A DNA stretch of 64,000 nucleotides from Prauserella_A sp040645195 (lineage in GTDB: Bacteria; Actinomycetota; Actinomycetes; Mycobacteriales; Pseudonocardiaceae): NCBI RefSeq assembly GCF_040645195.1, contig NZ_JBEYXW010000001.1, positions 124,001-188,000 on the forward strand. The letters run 5' to 3'. A program made the translations under genes and the position numbers. The number at the start of each line of letters is the position of its first letter. Positions within the stretch are counted from its first letter, which is position 1. Shown here piece after piece: positions 46,944 through 55,213 of this stretch. The notes beneath the pieces were generated by a model that saw nothing but the letters and a program-made list of their open reading frames with translations, searched no databases and was not told where the DNA came from.

Positions 46944-48118
46944 CACTGCTGGGTACCAGGGTCACCGCACCACCGATGCTGGGTGCGGTATGGACACTGC
47001 TGGTGATCAACACGCTGGGCTCGCAGGGCGCGGTGACGGTGGTGACGCTGCCGCGGACTGTCGTGCAGATGATCACGATGGGCTCGGTGGTGCTCGCGTT
47101 CGCACTTGCCATCGTGCTCAACCCACGGCTACGCATCCGGCCGAGTGCCTTCCTGCTCCTGCTGAGCCTGCTGCTGGTGGTGAGCGTCGTCGCAAGCGCC
47201 CGCCTCGAATCCGGGTACGGCGCGCTGTTCCGCTGCGGCAGGCTGGCCTTCTTCGTCGCGACACTGTGGCTGATCAGCCCCTGGTGGGACGACGCGCTGG
47301 CATTCGTGCGGCACCACATCAAGGTGCTCGGCGCGGTGCTGCTCACGGTGGTCGCCGGTCTGGCGATCGCACCGGGGCTGGCGTTGCCCGACATATACGG
47401 TGGCAGGCTCACCGGAGCGATCTGGCCACTCACGCCGCCGCAGGTCGGCCAGTACTCCGCCGTCATCATCGGGCTGGCGTTCCTGCTGTGGCTCGGCCGG
47501 CACATCGACCTCCGCAGCATGCTCGTTGTCGTCATCCCGGCGGTGGCGGTGCTGCTGGCGACCCACACCCGCACCGCGACGATCGGCCTCGTCATCGCAC
47601 TCGGCGCCGCTGTGCTGTCGCTGGTGCCTGCGTCCGCGCGGGCGCGGCGCGCGTTCGCCGTCGGCGTGGCCGTCGCCGGACTCGTCGCGGTGGCGCTCGG
47701 GCCAGCGGTGCAGACCTGGTTGCGGCGTGGGCAGAACGATGAGAACTTCGCGAACCTCACCGGACGGCAGAAGGTGTGGGACGCCTTGCTGGCCGCGCCA
47801 CGGGACACTGTCGAGCAGCTGTTCGGCGTCGGGCTGACCAACAAGTCCTTCGACGGGCTGCCCATCGACAGCAGCTGGCTTGCCGTCTACCAGGACCAGG
47901 GCTATGTCGGTGTCGTCATCGTCGTGGTCATGCTCGCGACACTGGTGGTGGTCGCCGCGCTGCGTCCGCCCTCACCGGCCAGAGCGTGCGCACTGTTCTT
48001 GATCGGGTACTGCCTCATCGCCTCCTACACCGAGGCCGGGCTGGGCGATGCTTCGCCGTACCTGCTGCATCTGACCGTTGCCGCCGCTCTGTTGTCCGTC
48101 GGGGAGGCGCGTACATGA
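46940..48118 (+). CDS. O-antigen ligase/polymerase-like membrane protein
   Basis: A 392-aa integral membrane protein with about ten hydrophobic segments and a large external loop between the central helices (VQTWLRRGQNDENFANLTGRQKVWDALL). The latter resembles the Wzy_C/WaaL signature, with GRQKVW matching the conserved R-x-x-x-W pattern. It is the probable polymerase of the locus. The ATG at 46940 overlaps the beta-helix stop. A much longer open frame upstream is a shadow. Confidence 0.8.
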   Translation: MTLLGTRVTAPPMLGAVWTLLVINTLGSQGAVTVVTLPRTVVQMITMGSVVLAFALAIVLNPRLRIRPSAFLLLLSLLLVVSVVASARLESGYGALFRCGRLAFFVATLWLISPWWDDALAFVRHHIKVLGAVLLTVVAGLAIAPGLALPDIYGGRLTGAIWPLTPPQVGQYSAVIIGLAFLLWLGRHIDLRSMLVVVIPAVAVLLATHTRTATIGLVIALGAAVLSLVPASARARRAFAVGVAVAGLVAVALGPAVQTWLRRGQNDENFANLTGRQKVWDALLAAPRDTVEQLFGVGLTNKSFDGLPIDSSWLAVYQDQGYVGVVIVVVMLATLVVVAALRPPSPARACALFLIGYCLIASYTEAGLGDASPYLLHLTVAAALLSVGEART

Positions 48119-49305
48119 CCACGTCCACGCTGCGGATTCTCGTGGTGCACAACCGATATCGCTCGGGACAGCCGAGCGGCGAGGACCGTGTGGTCGACCA
48201 GGAGATCGCGCTGTTGACCGACGCAGGGCACGAAGTGACGACGTTCCTGCGGCACAGTGACGACATCGCCGGGCTGCCGCTGGCGGCGCGCGCGGCCGTT
48301 CCGCTGCGGGTGCCATGGAACAGGGCCGTCCGCGCCGAGCTCACCTCCCGGCTGCGGCGCGAGCGTCCCGACGTGGTGCATGTCCACAACACGTTCCCAC
48401 TGCTGTCGCCGTCGGTGCTCGCCGCCTGCGGCGACGCCGGCGCGCCCGTGGTCGCGACGCTGCACAACTACCTGCGGGTGTGCCCCACCGGCACGCTCTT
48501 CCGCGACGGCGCGCTGTGCACCGACTGCGCCGGGCGGCTCCCGCTGCCCGCGGTGCGGCACGGCTGCTATCGCGACTCCCGGCTCGCGACCGTTCCGCTG
48601 GCGGTCAACCTGACGGTGAACCGTCACCGCTGGGCGAGTGGTGTGGCCCGTTTCCTGTGTATTTCCGATGCGCAGCGACAGCTGCTGATAGCCGCGGGAA
48701 TGTCACCGTGGCGGCTCGCGGTGAAGCACAACTTCGTGCCCGATCCGGGAAAGTACCGCAACGGGGCCGGCGAGCACGTGCTGTACCTGGGCCGGCTGGC
48801 CGACACGAAGGGCGTGCCGCTGCTGATGGCGGCGTGGGACGCGCTCGCCGCAGCGGGTGGCATCGGGGTGCCGCTCGTGCTCGCCGGTGGCGGGCCGCTC
48901 GCGGAGACCGTGGCCCAATGGGCTGCGGGCCGCGCCGATGTGCGGTACGTGGGCCTGCTCGACAGGGACGCCTGCCGCGAGCTCACCGCGCGCGCGTGCG
49001 CGGTCGTCGCGCCCTCGACGTGGCCGGAGGCCTTCGGGCTGGTCGTGGTGGAGGCCATGGCGGCGGGGGTGCCGGTGGTGGCCGCGGCGCATGGCGCGTT
49101 CCCCGAACTCGTCGACGACGGTGAGACCGGGCTGTTGCATCGTCCCGGCGATGCGACGGAACTGGCGTCGGCATTGCGCCGCGTGACCGTTCCACAGTGG
49201 AATCTGCAGCTCGGCGAGGCTGCCCGCCGCCGCTACGAGAAGGACTTCACCCCCGCGGTCGCGCTGGACCGGTTGTTGTCGGCCTACGGTTCGGTGCTTG
49301 CATGA
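48115..49305 (+). CDS. Glycosyltransferase family 4
   Basis: A 396-aa GT-B enzyme. N-terminal ILVVHNRYRSGQPSGEDRVVDQE is typical of a GT4 subgroup; VVHVHNTFPLLSPSVL follows, then the cysteine-rich insert CPTGTLFRDGALCTDC. The C-terminal domain has VLYLGRLADTKGVPLL and WPEAFGLVVVEAMAAGVPVVA. It adds one of the repeat-unit sugars. ATG 48115 overlaps the polymerase gene by 4 nt. Confidence 0.9.
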   Translation: MTTSTLRILVVHNRYRSGQPSGEDRVVDQEIALLTDAGHEVTTFLRHSDDIAGLPLAARAAVPLRVPWNRAVRAELTSRLRRERPDVVHVHNTFPLLSPSVLAACGDAGAPVVATLHNYLRVCPTGTLFRDGALCTDCAGRLPLPAVRHGCYRDSRLATVPLAVNLTVNRHRWASGVARFLCISDAQRQLLIAAGMSPWRLAVKHNFVPDPGKYRNGAGEHVLYLGRLADTKGVPLLMAAWDALAAAGGIGVPLVLAGGGPLAETVAQWAAGRADVRYVGLLDRDACRELTARACAVVAPSTWPEAFGLVVVEAMAAGVPVVAAAHGAFPELVDDGETGLLHRPGDATELASALRRVTVPQWNLQLGEAARRRYEKDFTPAVALDRLLSAYGSVLA

Positions 49306-49934
49306 GCGTTGTGTCCGGGCCGACGGCGCTGCCCACGACGATCCGCCGCCCCCTCGGCGTGGCGGCGGCGCTGGCCGCTCTGCTGGTCACCTGGCAGGCA
49401 CTGGTCTACGCGGGAACCACCGGCGGCGAATGGGTCGCGCCACGGAGCGGACCGAGCGGGCTGTGGCTGCCCATCGCACAGGTGGTCGACTTCGTCGCGG
49501 AACCGGTCGGCGCGCCGATCGTGCTCGGGGCGTTGGCGGTGCTGTGCCTGGCGTTGCGGCAGCGGAGGTCCGCGGTGCTGCTCGTAGTCGCCGCAGGCGT
49601 GACGGTCGCGGCGACGACACTGCTCAAGCCGCTGGTGGCCCGCACCATTCACGGCGACAACCTGTCGTTTCCCAGTGGCCACACCGCTTTCGCGACCACA
49701 CTGGCCCTCGTCATGGCCATGGTCGCCGTGCAGCGGTCGCGGCTGCGCCGGGCTGCCGCGACGGCAATCGTGCTGGGTACTGGTCTGCTGGCGGCCGCGT
49801 TGATGGGCTGGGCGCAGGTCGTCCTGAGCGCGCACTACGCGAGCGACGCGCTCGGCGGCTTCGGCACCGCGCTGGTGGTGGTACCGGTGACGGCGTACCT
49901 GATCGACCGGTTCGCCGAGCAACGTCACGCGTAA
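49302..49934 (+). CDS. PAP2-family membrane phosphatase
   Basis: A 210-aa integral membrane protein with the three PAP2 motifs in order: KPLVARTI, FPSGHTAF and LSAHYASDALGG. Such enzymes dephosphorylate undecaprenyl diphosphate or phospholipids at the outer face; here it may recycle the lipid carrier. The ATG at 49302 overlaps the glycosyltransferase stop. Its own stop overlaps that of the convergent aminotransferase by 10 nt. Confidence 0.9.
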   Translation: MSVVSGPTALPTTIRRPLGVAAALAALLVTWQALVYAGTTGGEWVAPRSGPSGLWLPIAQVVDFVAEPVGAPIVLGALAVLCLALRQRRSAVLLVVAAGVTVAATTLLKPLVARTIHGDNLSFPSGHTAFATTLALVMAMVAVQRSRLRRAAATAIVLGTGLLAAALMGWAQVVLSAHYASDALGGFGTALVVVPVTAYLIDRFAEQRHA

Positions 49935-51256
49935 GGGCGGAACACCGGTCGTACCGGGCGGCCGCCGAGCCACGGGGTGGGGTCCTGCGCGTCGAGTGCC
50001 TTGCGGTACACCGCACACGCCTGGCCGACCACCTCGACGGTCCGGTCGATGTCCCTTTCGGCGAGCGCGCTGCTGACCACAAAGGACGGTCCGAGCACCC
50101 CGCCTGCGAGCAGCTGGCGTAGGAACAGCGTCCGATAGTCCTGCGAGGGGCGGCCATTCTCGTCGAGGGTGGCGAAGACCAGGTTGCTCGCCCTCCCGCG
50201 GACCACGACGTGCTCGCCGACGCCCATCCCCGCCGCCACCTCCCGCACACCCGCGGCGAGCCGCTCGCCGAGCTCGTGCAGCCGGGCAGTGATGCCCTCC
50301 TCGACGTAGGTGTCGAGTACCGCCATGGCAGCCGCCAGCGCGTGCGTCTCGGCACCGTGTGTCGTGGAGAGCAGGAACACCCGCTCCCGAGGGTCACGCA
50401 GGCCGCCGAGCTCCATCAGCTCCCGCCGCCCTGCCAGCGCCGACACGGCGAAGCCGTTGCCGAGCGCCTTGCCGAACGTCGACAGGTCAGGGGTGACACC
50501 GTAGAGGCCCTGCGCGCCGGCAGGCGACCAGCGCAGGCCCGTGATCATCTCGTCGAAGATCAGCACGCTGCCGTACCGGTCAGCCAGCGCGCGCAGCCCC
50601 GCGAGGTAGCCGGGCGGCGGTTCCTGCTGCGTGGCCGGTTCCAGGACAAGACACGCGAGCTGCCCGTCGTGGCGGCGCAGCAGTTCCTCGACAGCTGCGA
50701 GATCCCCGTACGGGAACGACACCGTGAGCTCACTGATGCTCCGCGGAATCCCCGCCGGCATCGCCGTGGCGCCGATGAACCAGTCGTCGGTGGAGAAGAA
50801 CGGCTGGTCTCGGCAGATCGCCACCAGCGACCGACCCGTGACCGCGCGGGCCAGCCGCACCGCGGCGGTGGTGACGTCGGAGCCGTTCTTGGCGAACTTG
50901 ACCATGTCCGCGCCTGTCACGGTGGCGAGGAACCGTTCTGCGGCAGCCAGTTCGACGACACTCGGCCGGACGAAGTTGCTACCTCGATCGAGCTCCCGCC
51001 GGACGGCCTCCGTCACACGCGGGTGCGCATGTCCGAGGCTCACCGAGCGCAGCCCGGAGCCGTACTCGATGTACTGGTTGCCGTCGAGGTCCCAGACATG
51101 CGCCCCACGGCCGTGCGAGATCACCGGCGCCAGGTCCTGCGGGTACTGGTCGTCGCCCTTGGCGTAGGTGTGCGCACCTCCGGGGACGAGCGCGTGCAGC
51201 CGTTCGTTGGCCTCCCACGACCGTAGCAGCGGCCGGGCGGGTTCCGTCTCGCGCAT
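49925..51256 (-). CDS. Class III aminotransferase, glutamate-1-semialdehyde-aminomutase-like
   Basis: A 443-aa PLP enzyme. It has the class III pattern: LVPGGAHTYAKGDDQYP, DLDGNQYIEYGSG, MVKFAKNGSDVTTAAVRLARAVTGR, VLIFDEMITGLRW and the Schiff-base Lys in LSTFGKALGNGF. In this operon it more likely aminates a sugar or side chain than makes heme precursors. ATG 51256 has a GAGGAGG site and overlaps the RmlC-like stop. It is the last gene of the minus-strand operon. Confidence 0.85.
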   Translation of the reverse strand: MRETEPARPLLRSWEANERLHALVPGGAHTYAKGDDQYPQDLAPVISHGRGAHVWDLDGNQYIEYGSGLRSVSLGHAHPRVTEAVRRELDRGSNFVRPSVVELAAAERFLATVTGADMVKFAKNGSDVTTAAVRLARAVTGRSLVAICRDQPFFSTDDWFIGATAMPAGIPRSISELTVSFPYGDLAAVEELLRRHDGQLACLVLEPATQQEPPPGYLAGLRALADRYGSVLIFDEMITGLRWSPAGAQGLYGVTPDLSTFGKALGNGFAVSALAGRRELMELGGLRDPRERVFLLSTTHGAETHALAAAMAVLDTYVEEGITARLHELGERLAAGVREVAAGMGVGEHVVVRGRASNLVFATLDENGRPSQDYRTLFLRQLLAGGVLGPSFVVSSALAERDIDRTVEVVGQACAVYRKALDAQDPTPWLGGRPVRPVFRPYA

Positions 51257-51807
51257 CAGGGCCTCCTCGCCGCGAGTACCTCGGCCAGCGCGGGTGCGCG
51301 GCGGTCGCGTTCGGACAGCAGGGTCACCGGCAGCGGCCATGGGATGGCCAGTTCCGGGTCGTCGTGTGCGATGGTGACGTCCTCGGCGGGGTCGTGCGCG
51401 CGGTCGATCCGGTAGGACACGTCAGCGGGCTCGGTCAGCGCCTGGAACCCGTGCGCGCAGCCCGCTGGTACGTACAGCGTGACCTGCGTGTCCCCGGACA
51501 GTTCGAACGACGCCCTGTTGCAAAACGTCGGCGAGTCCGGGCGGAGGTCCACGACAACGTCGAAAACGGCGCCTGACGAGCAGCGCACGAGCTTGGCCTC
51601 GCCGCTACCCGAGCGCAGGTGCATCCCGCGCACGACACCACGGCGGGTACGCGACAGGCTGTCCTGCACGAAGCTGTCCGGATCAAGGCCTGCGGAACGT
51701 ACGACGTCGCGGTCGAACGTGCGCGAGAAGAAACCCCGCTCGTCCACGTGCGGTGCCGGTTCGAACAACAGTGCGCCGGCGATGGCCGGCACCGGGCTGA
51801 CTTTCAT
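51256..51807 (-). CDS. dTDP-4-dehydrorhamnose 3,5-epimerase family protein
   Basis: A 183-aa cupin. It has DERGFFSRTFDRD, the catalytic-His region GVVRGMHLRSGSGEAKLVRC, DVVVDLRPDSPTF and PAGCAHGFQAL. The enzyme may be RmlC itself or one acting on another NDP-4-keto sugar, since the expected RGLHYQ is altered to RGMHLR. ATG 51807 lies within the 3' part of the pyruvyltransferase frame. Confidence 0.88.
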   Translation of the reverse strand: MKVSPVPAIAGALLFEPAPHVDERGFFSRTFDRDVVRSAGLDPDSFVQDSLSRTRRGVVRGMHLRSGSGEAKLVRCSSGAVFDVVVDLRPDSPTFCNRASFELSGDTQVTLYVPAGCAHGFQALTEPADVSYRIDRAHDPAEDVTIAHDDPELAIPWPLPVTLLSERDRRAPALAEVLAARRP

Positions 51808-52981
51808 CCGTGCTCCCTGGGAAAAGGACTGCCGACAGGGCGGCGAACTGGTCCTCGGTTCGCCGCGCCAGAACCGCATTGCGTTCGGCGAGGACCCGCG
51901 ACAGCTCCGGCGAGCGCAGCCGCAGCTGCGTGAACTGCACAATCAGCCGGTCGACGTCGAGTGCGTGCGCCCGCTGGCAGAACTCGCCGAGGCCCAGCTC
52001 CGCCATGAGTGCGTCATTCTTCGCGGCGTAGCCGATGGACACGGTGGGTTTGCCGAGTTTCAGCGCGCACAGCACGTTGTGGTAACGCGTCGCGACGACC
52101 GCGTCGACAGCCGCGATCTCCCGCAGCAATTCGTCCACAGTAGACGGTGACGCCGCGGTGACGGCCGGGGTGCTCAGTGCGGTGACGAGCCGGGCGGCGA
52201 CCGCCTCATCGGTCCGGTCGCCGGTGAGCAGCCGCACCCGGTACCCCTCGGCCACCAGCCAGCGGACGAACCGCTCGAGCTTGCCGGCGTAGGCGGCGTG
52301 GATCTCGCCGGCGCGGGCACGGTCGGCGTTGCCGCCGTGGTAGGCCATCACCCCGACACCGACGGTGCCCGGCGCGGGCGTGGTCGCCGGCACCGGCAGG
52401 GCGAAGGCCAGGTCCGGGTACACCTCGTCGGCGGAGGTGTCCACGCCCATCTGCCGCATGGCGGCGCGGGACAGCTCGTCGCGGTACGAGCGGTAGGTGG
52501 CCAGGCGCGCCGCGGTCGTGACGACGGACCGGGTCGCTCTCCCGGCGATGACGTCGGCGCCGACGCTCACCAGCGCGACCCTCGTGCCGAAGAGGCGTCC
52601 TGCCGCACACAACAGCAGCAGCGAGTAGGGGAAACCCCACGGCCGCAACGGAAGCGTGGCTTCGAGTACCCCCATCCCGGGCACGATCACCACATCGTGA
52701 CCGCGCACCCAGCGGGCCGTGCGCACGGCGTCGACCAGCTTGCCGAGCAACTTCCGGCTGACCGCCCGCGCCTCCGAAGCGGTCCTGTACTCGTCGGGGT
52801 TCCAGTTCAGCGGCGCCGCAGGGATCCGGTAACGCGAGCGGACCACCTCGGCGCCACCGCACAGTCCGTCCACAATGGCCTCAGGATGCCGCTGGCGCAG
52901 GTAGCCGAGCACGGCTTCGAGCGAGCCGTCGTTGCCGAGATTGCCGGAGCCGAGCAGCCCGAACACCCCGACCCTGGTCAC
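51683..52981 (-). CDS. Polysaccharide pyruvyltransferase family protein (3' end probably frameshifted)
   Basis: A 432-aa protein as read. The pyruvyltransferase fold is clear: GVFGLLGSGNLGNDGSLEAVL, VIVPGMGVLEATLPLRPWGFPYS, GVGVMAYHGGN, VVATRYHNVLCALKLGKPTVSIGY. It adds pyruvate ketals or acts as a GT-B relative in surface polymers. It overlaps RmlC by 125 bp, whereas most neighbouring junctions are 4-nt overlaps. One extra C in the CCC run near 51819-51821 would end the protein as LFPREHG at a TGA overlapping the RmlC ATG (ATGA), so a missing base is likely. Confidence 0.85.
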   Translation of the reverse strand: MTRVGVFGLLGSGNLGNDGSLEAVLGYLRQRHPEAIVDGLCGGAEVVRSRYRIPAAPLNWNPDEYRTASEARAVSRKLLGKLVDAVRTARWVRGHDVVIVPGMGVLEATLPLRPWGFPYSLLLLCAAGRLFGTRVALVSVGADVIAGRATRSVVTTAARLATYRSYRDELSRAAMRQMGVDTSADEVYPDLAFALPVPATTPAPGTVGVGVMAYHGGNADRARAGEIHAAYAGKLERFVRWLVAEGYRVRLLTGDRTDEAVAARLVTALSTPAVTAASPSTVDELLREIAAVDAVVATRYHNVLCALKLGKPTVSIGYAAKNDALMAELGLGEFCQRAHALDVDRLIVQFTQLRLRSPELSRVLAERNAVLARRTEDQFAALSAVLFPGSTDESQPGAGHRRRTVVRTGTARGRAGFLLAHVRPRRRTFRRP

Positions 52982-53934
52982 GGGACACGCCCGCGTCGCC
53001 CGGCAACGATCACATCAACGCTGCGGGACAACGCGGCGAGCGTGGCTGCGTCCTGCCGCGGCGGCGTGGCCGGTTCCGACGTGCCCGGCAGCGCCCGGCT
53101 GGCCAACCACTCGGCGAGGTACCGGTAGCACTCGCGGCGGTCGGCGGAGCTGAGCGGTGCGCGGCGGATCACCCCGACGAAGCCCAGCACGTACTCGCCG
53201 AGCAGGCGCGCCGTGGGGTGTCGCAACGGGTCCGCGCGGCGCGGGTCGAGGTTGGCGCAGCGGCTGCGTTTCGTGGGATTCGCGCGTTCGGCTCGCGTCG
53301 GGTGGTCGCGCCGGAAGTACAGCAGCTCGGGCACCTGATAGAACGGGCCACGCAAGGCGATGTCGGTGACGATCGTGCGGTCGGCGTGGTGATAGCTGTC
53401 GTGCGGGGCCACCGTGCGCAGTACCGACGACCGGATCACACCGTAGAAGTCGTCGCCGCCCGGTGCGAACAGCAGTGCGCGAAACCGTTCCGGCGCATGT
53501 GGGGAATCCGTCGCCATCCGGTAGTCGAAGGGCTCCAGCACCCTGCCGGTCGTGTCGACGGTCGCCGTCCAGGCATGGGCGAGGACCATCTCCGGTCGTT
53601 CGTCGAGCGCCTCGACACAGCGGCGCAGCAGGTCCCGGCCGTAGAGGTCGTCGTGCGAGGCCCACTTGAACAGCTCGCCTCTCGCCTCGGTGAAGACGAG
53701 GTTGTGGTTCGGCGCCGCGCCGATGTTCTCCGGTAGCCGCAGGTAGCGGATCCGGGAGTCCTGCTTGAGGTAGCGGCGGCAGATGGCTTCGGTGCCATCG
53801 GTCGAGGCGTTGTCGGCGATAATCAGCTCGAAGTCCTCATAGGACTGTCCCAGTAGGGCGTCGAGTGACTCGGCGAGGTACTCCTCGCCGTTGTAGACGG
53901 GCAGGCCGATGCTGAGCCTCGCGGCGGTGGTCAT
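52978..53934 (-). CDS. Glycosyltransferase family 2
   Basis: A 318-aa GT-A enzyme. It opens LSIGLPVYNGEEYLAESLDALLGQSYEDFE and has LIIADNASTDGTEAIC and FKWASHDDLYG, where the DDL supplies the DXD-type acidic pair. The C-terminus has a HADRTIVTDIALRG acceptor-side segment. It overlaps neighbours on both sides (ATGA). It adds a sugar of the repeat unit; the donor is unknown. Confidence 0.92.
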   Translation of the reverse strand: MTTAARLSIGLPVYNGEEYLAESLDALLGQSYEDFELIIADNASTDGTEAICRRYLKQDSRIRYLRLPENIGAAPNHNLVFTEARGELFKWASHDDLYGRDLLRRCVEALDERPEMVLAHAWTATVDTTGRVLEPFDYRMATDSPHAPERFRALLFAPGGDDFYGVIRSSVLRTVAPHDSYHHADRTIVTDIALRGPFYQVPELLYFRRDHPTRAERANPTKRSRCANLDPRRADPLRHPTARLLGEYVLGFVGVIRRAPLSSADRRECYRYLAEWLASRALPGTSEPATPPRQDAATLAALSRSVDVIVAGRRGRVP

Positions 53935-55208
53935 GGCGTCCTCGTTTCGTCGGGAAGGTGCTCGCGCAGGCCGCGGTGGAGCTGGAACCACCACACTGCG
54001 GAGCCGAGCGTGGTCGCGGCGGCAACGCCCCACGCGGAGCCGAGTGCCCCGTTCACGGCGGCACCGACCAGCCCGCCGGTGACGTAGGCGGCCGAGGCCG
54101 CCAGCTGGGACCGCAGGCCGCGACGGGCCGCGCCAAGCGCACGCAGCCCGGTGGCGGCACCGGTGCAGAAGCTCGCACCGACGAGGCCGAGGGTGGCAGG
54201 CACGATCAGCTCCGATGCGGAGTCCCACACCGCGCCGAGCAGGAACTCACCGGCGGCATCGGGCAGCAACAACAACAGCGCCAGCCCCCAGAGCAGTGCC
54301 GCACCGGCCTGGCCACCGCCGAGCAGGAAGCAGAACTCCCGCAACCGGTGCGGCGACCGCTGCACGACGCGCGCCGCCTCGGCGACGGTGACCAGTGACA
54401 GTCCCATGAGGACGGCGAGGAACGGACCGAGCAGCAGCTCGGCGCCGCGTGCCGTGCCGACGCTGGCGACTCCCGCAATGGCACCGAGACCGTACATCCG
54501 CAGCTGCGAACCGCCGCTGTTGCTGACGTTCTCGACGAGGTAGCGCGGCCCGAGGTCCCGCTGCTCACGCAGCCAGCCGCGCGCGGCCGACAGCCGTGGG
54601 TACACCCCGGTCTGCACGCAGCCGTACCCGGCGGCGACGGCGCCGGACAAGCCCCAGCCCAGCAGGAAGGCCACGACGCTGCCATGCCAGTGGGCGAGCA
54701 GCATGGCCGGGACCAGCGCGACACCCCAGACGAGGTCGTTGGCGAACGCTTTGCGACCTTCGCCCGCGGCGAAGAAGGCGTACCGCCAGCTGTCCTGCAG
54801 CAGCAACGCGGGCAGCACCAGGCCGAGGGCGGCGAAAGCGGCACCGACCTCGCCGCCGACCACCAGTCCCGCAAGCAGGCAGGCGCCCGCGGCCGTCAGA
54901 CCGACAGCGAGCGCTGTCCCGGCGGAACGGGCCGCCGCTGCCCGCCACACCACGTCCGGTACACCGCTGAAGCGGACCATGAGCGGATCGGTACCGAGGC
55001 CGCGCGAGACGTTGAGCAGGACGCCGTAGGTGACCCAGGCCAGGCTGAAAATGCCGAACGCGGTGACACCGAGCTCACGGGCGACGTACACGCCGACGAC
55101 GAAGTTGGTGAGGCTGGAGACGGCCTGGTCTGCAAGGCCCCAGCTGATCCGCCCCGCCATCGCACGCCTGCCGCGGGCAGGCGTCTGCAAACGATGCCGT
55201 CCGGCCAC
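53931..55208 (-). CDS. Wzx-like polysaccharide flippase
   Basis: A 425-aa multi-pass membrane protein with about twelve hydrophobic segments, of the MOP/polysaccharide-transporter type (WGLADQAVSSLTNFVVGVYVARELG at the N-terminus is typical). It would flip the lipid-linked repeat unit. GTG 55208 (MAGRHRLQTP) is preferred because a GAGGA site precedes it; ATG 55160 is the alternative. It is the only flippase in the two operons. Confidence 0.85.
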   Translation of the reverse strand: MAGRHRLQTPARGRRAMAGRISWGLADQAVSSLTNFVVGVYVARELGVTAFGIFSLAWVTYGVLLNVSRGLGTDPLMVRFSGVPDVVWRAAAARSAGTALAVGLTAAGACLLAGLVVGGEVGAAFAALGLVLPALLLQDSWRYAFFAAGEGRKAFANDLVWGVALVPAMLLAHWHGSVVAFLLGWGLSGAVAAGYGCVQTGVYPRLSAARGWLREQRDLGPRYLVENVSNSGGSQLRMYGLGAIAGVASVGTARGAELLLGPFLAVLMGLSLVTVAEAARVVQRSPHRLREFCFLLGGGQAGAALLWGLALLLLLPDAAGEFLLGAVWDSASELIVPATLGLVGASFCTGAATGLRALGAARRGLRSQLAASAAYVTGGLVGAAVNGALGSAWGVAAATTLGSAVWWFQLHRGLREHLPDETRTP

Positions 55209-55213
55209 GGTCC

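Noticed and set aside
49925..51256. True glutamate-1-semialdehyde aminomutase for heme synthesis
   Set aside because: The fold fits, but the operon context is sugar modification and no other heme genes are near; kept as a class III aminotransferase of unknown substrate.
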